A stretch of 64,000 nt of DNA from Thermoleophilaceae bacterium (lineage in GTDB: Bacteria > Actinomycetota > Thermoleophilia > Solirubrobacterales > Thermoleophilaceae). This document shows, piece after piece, positions 59,971-64,000 of this stretch. The first letter of the stretch is position 1. Each line of letters begins with the position of its first letter. The position numbers were made by a program, and so were the translations under genes. Where the stretch lies: NCBI GenBank assembly GCA_030448005.1, contig JAUJNT010000002.1, forward strand, positions 126,603-190,602, written 5' to 3'. Below the pieces are notes generated by a model. That model ran no database searches. It had not been told where the DNA came from and saw only the letters and a list, made by a program, of their open reading frames with translations.

Positions 59971-61467
59971 ATGGACGACGGTCTCGCGAGACAGCTCCAG
60001 GAGGTAAAGCCGGCGACGCCGGCGGACCTCCCCAACCGCGATGTCCGCGCCGGCACCGTCCCACTGCTCCGCGGCATCCTGCGCCTCGAGACGCTGCGGG
60101 GCGCGTCCCGGGTCATCGGGCTCGCCACCCTGGACGTGCTCGGCATGTTCATGGCCATCTGGACGGCCCTGGCCATCAAGACCCTCGTGGTCTCGCCCGA
60201 GGTCCTTCACCGCACGTTCGGGCAGACCAAGGACGTGGCGGCGCTGGCGTGCCTGGTGATGCTGCTGCTGTTCGCGCGCTCGGGTCTCTATCGCGAGCGG
60301 GCCCAGCGGGCCGGGCTGGCCACGGTGATCTCCTCGCTCTTCCAGGTGACCGTGGTGATCGCGGTCTACGCGGTCATCGAGGGCGCCGAGTTCCAGTCCT
60401 ACTACATCTTCTACGGCTCGCTCTTCTTCGCGCTCGTCTATATCTCAACGCTTCGGTGGATCTTCGAGAAGGTGAGCGGCGCCGCACTGCGCGCGGCGGG
60501 CTTCCGCCGGCGGGCGGTGCTCGTGGGCTCGGGCTCTCACATAGACGCGGTGGCCCACGCCCTCAAGGACAGCGCTCAGGTGGAGGCGTTCGGGTATGTG
60601 TCGCTCACGCCCCGCGGGAGCGACGGGCTGCGCGACTTCGGCTCGCTGGAGGCACTCGAGCGCCACTTCGACGCGGTCGACGAGGTGCTGATCGCCGACC
60701 CCGCGTTCCCCCAGGAACAGGCGGTAGAGCTGGTGGACCGCTGTCACCGGCGGGGGATCCGGGTGCGCGTTGCGCCGTCCACGATGGAGATCCTGATGGA
60801 TCGGGTGGAGTTCGTGCCCGGCCAGTCATTGCCGCTTTTCGAGCTGAAGCCGCCGGTCTTCGAGGGTGTCGACTTCGTGATCAAGCGCGCCTTCGACATT
60901 GTCGGCGCGGCCCTCCTGCTACTGCTGCTCTCGCCCGTGCTGCTGGCCATCGCGCTCGCGATCAAGCTCCACTCGCACGGGCCGATGCTGTTTCACTCGA
61001 TGCGCCCGGGCATCGGGGGGCGGCCGTTCGCCTGCCTCAAGTTCCGCACGATGCGCCCGGGGGCCGAGTCAATGCAGGAGGAGCTCGAGCACCAGAACCA
61101 GATGGGCGGGGCGATCTTCAAGATCCGCGAGGACCCGCGGGTGACGCGCGTGGGCGCCTTCCTGCGGCGCTGGTCCCTCGATGAGCTGCCACAGCTCTTC
61201 AACGTGCTGCGCGGCGAGATGTCGCTGGTCGGACCTCGGCCGCTTCCCCAGCGCGACTACGACCGGCTCGAGGACTGGCATCGCAAGCGCTACCTCGTGC
61301 TGCCCGGCCTGACCGGCCTGTGGCAGGTGTCGGGCCGCTCCGAGCTCGACTTCGACGAGCTCGTGCGCCTGGACTTCCTCTACCTCGAGCGGTGGTCGGT
61401 GTTCCTCGACCTGACCATCCTGCTGAAGACGGTGCCCGCCGTGATCAAGGCCAAGGGCGCCTGGTGA
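59971..61467 (+). CDS. Polyprenyl-phosphate sugar-1-phosphate transferase (WcaJ/WbaP-like)
   Basis: A 498-residue membrane enzyme that starts surface-polysaccharide repeat units on undecaprenyl phosphate. Four N-terminal helices (VIGLATLDVLGMFMAIWTAL, ACLVMLLLFARSGL) and a CoA-binding-like domain (RRAVLVGSGSHIDAVAHALK) precede a fifth membrane helix. The catalytic bacterial-sugar-transferase domain has KRAFDIVGAALLLLLLSPVL, LKFRTMRPGAESM, LRRWSLDELPQLFNVLRGEM, SLVGPRPLPQRDY and LPGLTGLWQVSGRSELDFDE. The ATG at 59971 fits. It is followed by an ABC-2 exporter, forming a glycan export locus that continues past the window. Confidence 0.9.
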   Translation: MDDGLARQLQEVKPATPADLPNRDVRAGTVPLLRGILRLETLRGASRVIGLATLDVLGMFMAIWTALAIKTLVVSPEVLHRTFGQTKDVAALACLVMLLLFARSGLYRERAQRAGLATVISSLFQVTVVIAVYAVIEGAEFQSYYIFYGSLFFALVYISTLRWIFEKVSGAALRAAGFRRRAVLVGSGSHIDAVAHALKDSAQVEAFGYVSLTPRGSDGLRDFGSLEALERHFDAVDEVLIADPAFPQEQAVELVDRCHRRGIRVRVAPSTMEILMDRVEFVPGQSLPLFELKPPVFEGVDFVIKRAFDIVGAALLLLLLSPVLLAIALAIKLHSHGPMLFHSMRPGIGGRPFACLKFRTMRPGAESMQEELEHQNQMGGAIFKIREDPRVTRVGAFLRRWSLDELPQLFNVLRGEMSLVGPRPLPQRDYDRLEDWHRKRYLVLPGLTGLWQVSGRSELDFDELVRLDFLYLERWSVFLDLTILLKTVPAVIKAKGAW

Positions 61468-61527
61468 TCAGCCCGGCGCGCCTCCTCTGACGCTCGAGCT
61501 GTAGGGCACGCAGCGGTCCTTCCCGCC

Positions 61528-61533
61528 TAATCT
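61528..61533 (+). promoter_or_regulatory. -10 box TAATCT for the ABC permease gene
   Basis: TAATCT ends 9 nt before GTG 61543 and lies in the 75-bp gap after the transferase gene, so the exporter genes may have their own leaderless promoter. Confidence 0.4.
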
Positions 61534-61542
61534 CTTTGCGGA

Positions 61543-62322
61543 GTGCGCCGCTACCGCTTCCTCTTCGAGCAGATGGTGCGCCGAGAGCTGCGGCAGAAGT
61601 ACAAGGGGTCCGCTCTCGGGATCCTCTGGTACTTCGTGAACCCGCTGGTGCTGATGGGGGCCTACGCGCTGGTCTTCTCCGTGCTGCTCAAGGTGGCGGG
61701 CGGAATCGAGGACTATCCGCTGTTCCTGCTGGTGGGCCTGATCGTGTGGGTCTTCTTCTCGCAGGCGCTGCTGTCCGCGGCGCCGAGCATCGTCCAGCAT
61801 GCCGCACTCGTGCGCAAGGTGCGCTTCCCGCGGGAGACGATCCCCGCCTCGATCGCCACCGTGCAGCTCGTGACCTTCCTCGTGATGCTGGGGGTCGTCA
61901 CCCCGGTGGCGCTGGTGGTGCGCTCCTCGCTCGACCCGGCGCTGGCTCTGCTGCCGCTGATCGTGGTGCTGCTCTTCGCGATGGTGCTGGGGCTCTCCCT
62001 CGTGGTGTCGGTCCTTCACGTTCACTACCGGGACGTGGAGCCGGTGCTGGGGGCGGCGCTGCTGCCGTGGTTCTTCATCACGCCGATCTTCCTGCGCGTG
62101 GAGGACATGCCGGGGGTCCGCGAGCATCCGTGGGTGGGCGACCTGCTGCAGTGGGCAAACCCGGTCGCGCCCTTCATCGAGGCGGTGCGCGACGTGCTCT
62201 TCCTCGGCGTCGCGCCCTCGGGCGCGACGCTGCTCTACCTGCTCGGCGCCGGCGGGGGCGCGCTGCTGGCCGGGCTGTTCCTGTTCCGCCGCATGGAGCG
62301 CGACCTCGCGGTGATCGTATGA
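61543..62322 (+). CDS. ABC-2 type polysaccharide export permease
   Basis: A 259-residue membrane subunit with six helices of the Wzm/TagG type: VRRYRFLFEQMVRRELRQKY (amphipathic interface helix), ALGILWYFVNPLVLMGAYAL, FLLVGLIVWVFFSQALL, VQLVTFLVMLGVVTPVALVV, LLPWFFITPIFLRVEDM and a last helix near the C-terminus. It moves lipid-linked glycans across the membrane with the ATPase encoded next. It overlaps that gene by 4 bp (ATGA). Confidence 0.92.
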   Translation: MRRYRFLFEQMVRRELRQKYKGSALGILWYFVNPLVLMGAYALVFSVLLKVAGGIEDYPLFLLVGLIVWVFFSQALLSAAPSIVQHAALVRKVRFPRETIPASIATVQLVTFLVMLGVVTPVALVVRSSLDPALALLPLIVVLLFAMVLGLSLVVSVLHVHYRDVEPVLGAALLPWFFITPIFLRVEDMPGVREHPWVGDLLQWANPVAPFIEAVRDVLFLGVAPSGATLLYLLGAGGGALLAGLFLFRRMERDLAVIV

Positions 62323-63521
62323 GCGGGCTGCGGCCCGGTGAGATCGTGCTCGAGCAGGCGAGTCGCTCGTTCGACCTGATGCGCGAGCGAAGGCGAACGC
62401 TCAAGGAGCTGGTGGTGCGCCGCGGGGCACCTGGCCGTGCGCGGGTGCCGGCGCTCGACTGCGTCGACCTGCGGGTGAAGCCAGGCGAGGCGGTCGGCCT
62501 GATCGGGCGAAACGGGGCCGGCAAGACCTCCACGCTGCGCTGCCTGGCGGGCATCGTGCCGCTCGACTCCGGGCGCGCGGAGTGCGGCGGCCGGGTGGTG
62601 AGTCTGCTCGAGCTGGCGGCGGGCTTCGGGGCCGACTTCACCGGTCGGGAGAACATCTACCTGAGCGGCGCCCTGCACGGCTTCGGAAAGGAGGAGATGG
62701 AGGAGCGGATCGAGCGCATCGTCGAGTTCTCTGAGCTGAGCGAGTTCATCGACGCCCCGGTGCGCGGCTACAGCTCGGGGATGAACCTGCGCCTGGGGTT
62801 CTCGATCGTCGCGCACCTCGATGCCCACGTGATGCTGATCGACGAGATCCTGGCGGTGGGCGATGAGTCCTTCCAGCGCAAGTGCCTCGCGCACATCTCC
62901 GAGCGGATGGAGGCGGGGGCGACCCTCGTCCTGGTTTCCCACGATCCAGCGGCGATCGAGCGGGTGTGCCGCCGCGTGGTGGTGCTCGAGCGCGGGCGGG
63001 TGGCCTTCGACGGCGATGTGGCCGAGGGGCTCCTCTTCTACCACCGGATGCTCGGCACGGAGACGGGCGCCTCGGAGAGCGTGCGGCCCTCGAGCGCGCG
63101 CGGTGACCTCGAGATAACCGCGCTCGAGCTGCGCGACTCCGAGGGCAGGCGCCGGCACTCCTTCCGCACGGGCGAGCGCCTGACGGCGGCGATCTTCCTC
63201 GACTGCCGGGTGCCAGCCGAGCGAGCGGTGGCAGCGCTCGAGGTGCGCGACGTACGCGGAGAGCGCTGCTTTCGCACCGACACCTCGCTCGGTGCGGTGG
63301 AGGGGCGGGTCGAGCTCTCCTTCGAGGTCCCCCGCCTCGCGCTCCTGGGAGGCGAATACGACGTCGCCGTCGGAGTGCACGAGCACGACGCGCCGGTAGG
63401 CAGCCTGCTCGACAGGGTGGCGCGCTTCTCGGTTCCCCACACCCTCGAGGGCGAGGGCACGGCGGACCTGCGCGGCACCTGGACGGTGGCGGGCCGCGCC
63501 CAGGAGCCGGTGCCGAGGTGA
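62319..63521 (+). CDS. ABC transporter ATP-binding protein (Wzt/TagH-like) with C-terminal glycan-binding domain
   Basis: A 400-residue ATPase. Walker A is GLIGRNGAGKTSTLRCLAG, the Q-loop region is LLELAAGFGADFTGRENIYL, the ABC signature is VRGYSSGMNLRLGFSI, Walker B is AHVMLIDEILAVGDESF, and the His switch is LVLVSHDPAAIERV. After residue about 260 a beta-sandwich Wzt-type C domain follows (LEITALELRDSEGRRRHSFR, VRDVRGERCFRTDT, GGEYDVAVGVHEHDAPVG). That domain usually recognises the finished O-antigen. The ATG at 62319 overlaps the permease stop. Confidence 0.92.
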   Translation: MSGLRPGEIVLEQASRSFDLMRERRRTLKELVVRRGAPGRARVPALDCVDLRVKPGEAVGLIGRNGAGKTSTLRCLAGIVPLDSGRAECGGRVVSLLELAAGFGADFTGRENIYLSGALHGFGKEEMEERIERIVEFSELSEFIDAPVRGYSSGMNLRLGFSIVAHLDAHVMLIDEILAVGDESFQRKCLAHISERMEAGATLVLVSHDPAAIERVCRRVVVLERGRVAFDGDVAEGLLFYHRMLGTETGASESVRPSSARGDLEITALELRDSEGRRRHSFRTGERLTAAIFLDCRVPAERAVAALEVRDVRGERCFRTDTSLGAVEGRVELSFEVPRLALLGGEYDVAVGVHEHDAPVGSLLDRVARFSVPHTLEGEGTADLRGTWTVAGRAQEPVPR

Positions 63522-63540
63522 CCGGCCGGCTGACGTGCGC

Positions 63541-63912
63541 ATGACCGATCCGGACGAGGCCCTCGAGGTGGCCCGGCGCGCCGCGAAGGAGCGGCGGGCC
63601 GCGGGCGGGTACCAGGGCGTGGGCGGAGGCGGAGCGCTCGATGCGTCCATCCTCGACGGCGAGCCCAGCCGCGAGCTGCTGGCCGAGTGGGCGGTCATCG
63701 ACCTCGACCCGGACGAGTTCGTGTACTCCACTCGCAGCGCGGGTGCGCCGGTCACCGCGCTCAAGCGCATCCTCGTGCGACTGCTGCGTCAGTACTTCGT
63801 GGAGCTCGAGGCCCGGCAGACGCGGTTCAACATCGCCGTGCTGGCCCGCCTCGACGCGCTCGAGGGGCGCGCCGCGCGCGAGCGGCCGGGCCCGCCCACC
63901 CTGAAGGATTAG
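63541..63912 (+). CDS. Small helical protein of the glycan locus, unknown
   Basis: A 123-residue protein: MTDPDEALEVARRAAKERRA, a Gly-rich turn, then SRELLAEWAVIDLDPDEFVY and a helix TALKRILVRLLRQYFVELEA with RFNIAVLARLDALEGRA. Comparable small proteins with RQTxFN occur in polysaccharide ABC loci next to glycosyltransferases, but I cannot give a function. ATG 63541 or GTG 63535 may be used. Its stop codon (TAG) lies within the first copy of the 38-bp repeat. Confidence 0.65.
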   Translation: MTDPDEALEVARRAAKERRAAGGYQGVGGGGALDASILDGEPSRELLAEWAVIDLDPDEFVYSTRSAGAPVTALKRILVRLLRQYFVELEARQTRFNIAVLARLDALEGRAARERPGPPTLKD

Positions 63913-64000
63913 GCATGGACGCCGAATCCTTCGCATCAGTCACGCATTAGGCATGGACGCCGAATCCTTCGCATCAGTCACGCATTAGGCATGGACGCCG
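63908..64000 (+). repeat. Perfect 38-bp tandem repeat at the window end
   Basis: The 38-bp unit that starts ATTAGGCATGGACGCCGAAT occurs identically at 63908-63945 and 63946-63983, with the first 17 bases of a third copy at 63984-64000. Each unit carries an ATG followed by 10 codons and a TAG (MDAESFASVTH), so each copy contains a start-to-stop mini-frame. The last copy may be the real start of the next gene. Confidence 0.9.

Noticed and set aside
63908..64000. CRISPR array
   Set aside because: The repeats are directly adjacent with no spacers.

Overview
The window is high-GC bacterial DNA from a member of the Actinomycetota, most probably class Thermoleophilia (Solirubrobacterales-like). That placement is an inference. 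It rests on the codon bias, the actinobacterial-type glucosyl-3-phosphoglycerate synthase, a PPi-type phosphofructokinase, DtxR/IdeR-like regulation, the acyl-CoA carboxylase layout, and many TANNNT -10 boxes only 6-10 nt upstream of start codons (leaderless transcription).

Layout. 1-3463 is a decayed integrated element: a headless sigma factor, a lipoprotein gene, an IS1182-family transposase carrying an amber codon, and an integrase C-terminus abutting the 3' end of tRNA-Phe. 3464-14145 is ordinary chromosome: DUF3352 lipoprotein, M23 peptidase, an MrfA-like helicase, a glucosylglycerate pair (gpgS and a HAD phosphatase), macro-domain protein, OmpA-like protein, stand-alone ATP-dependent DNA ligase (with a LigD polymerase remnant nearby) and a DtxR-family regulator. 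14166-23946 carries central metabolism: PLP aminotransferase, an SBP-VWA protein with a membrane partner, phosphofructokinase and pyruvate kinase as an overlapping pair, sucCD, a HAD hydrolase and an MBL-fold protein. 24100-26314 encodes a CYTH protein, an ion-channel homologue with an atypical filter and a multi-pass membrane protein. 26315-30420 is a gene graveyard: IS3 remnant, DUF2867 pseudogene, headless TetR, frameshifted secreted protein.

30425-46217 holds a biotin carboxylase/BCCP subunit and a separate carboxyltransferase. Between them lies a complete assimilatory sulfate operon read leftward (small AccE-like gene, sir, cysH, cysD, cysN, cysC, tauE), followed by an ornithine cyclodeaminase homologue and kup. 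46362-54605 has a membrane protein, an SRPBCC-like protein, the large subunit of an acyl-CoA mutase, a methyltransferase, then a molybdopterin and selenocysteine block (fused MoaD-MoaE, selA, selB). 54614-64000 has a TetR regulator divergent from a large DUF2339 membrane protein, an ECF sigma factor fused to an anti-sigma-like domain, and the start of a cell-surface polysaccharide locus (sugar-phosphate transferase plus ABC-2 exporter). It ends in a perfect 38-bp tandem repeat.

The genes connect functionally in several ways. The biotin-dependent carboxylase and methylmalonyl-CoA-type mutase would feed the TCA cycle, where sucCD sits. Sulfate assimilation supplies cysteine. MoaX with SelA/SelB suggests the cell makes a molybdo-selenoenzyme elsewhere. 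The most unusual items are the self-contained ECF sigma/anti-sigma fusion, the TetR operator lying over two divergent -35 boxes, the repeated leaderless-promoter pattern, and the cluster of broken genes around 27-30 kb.
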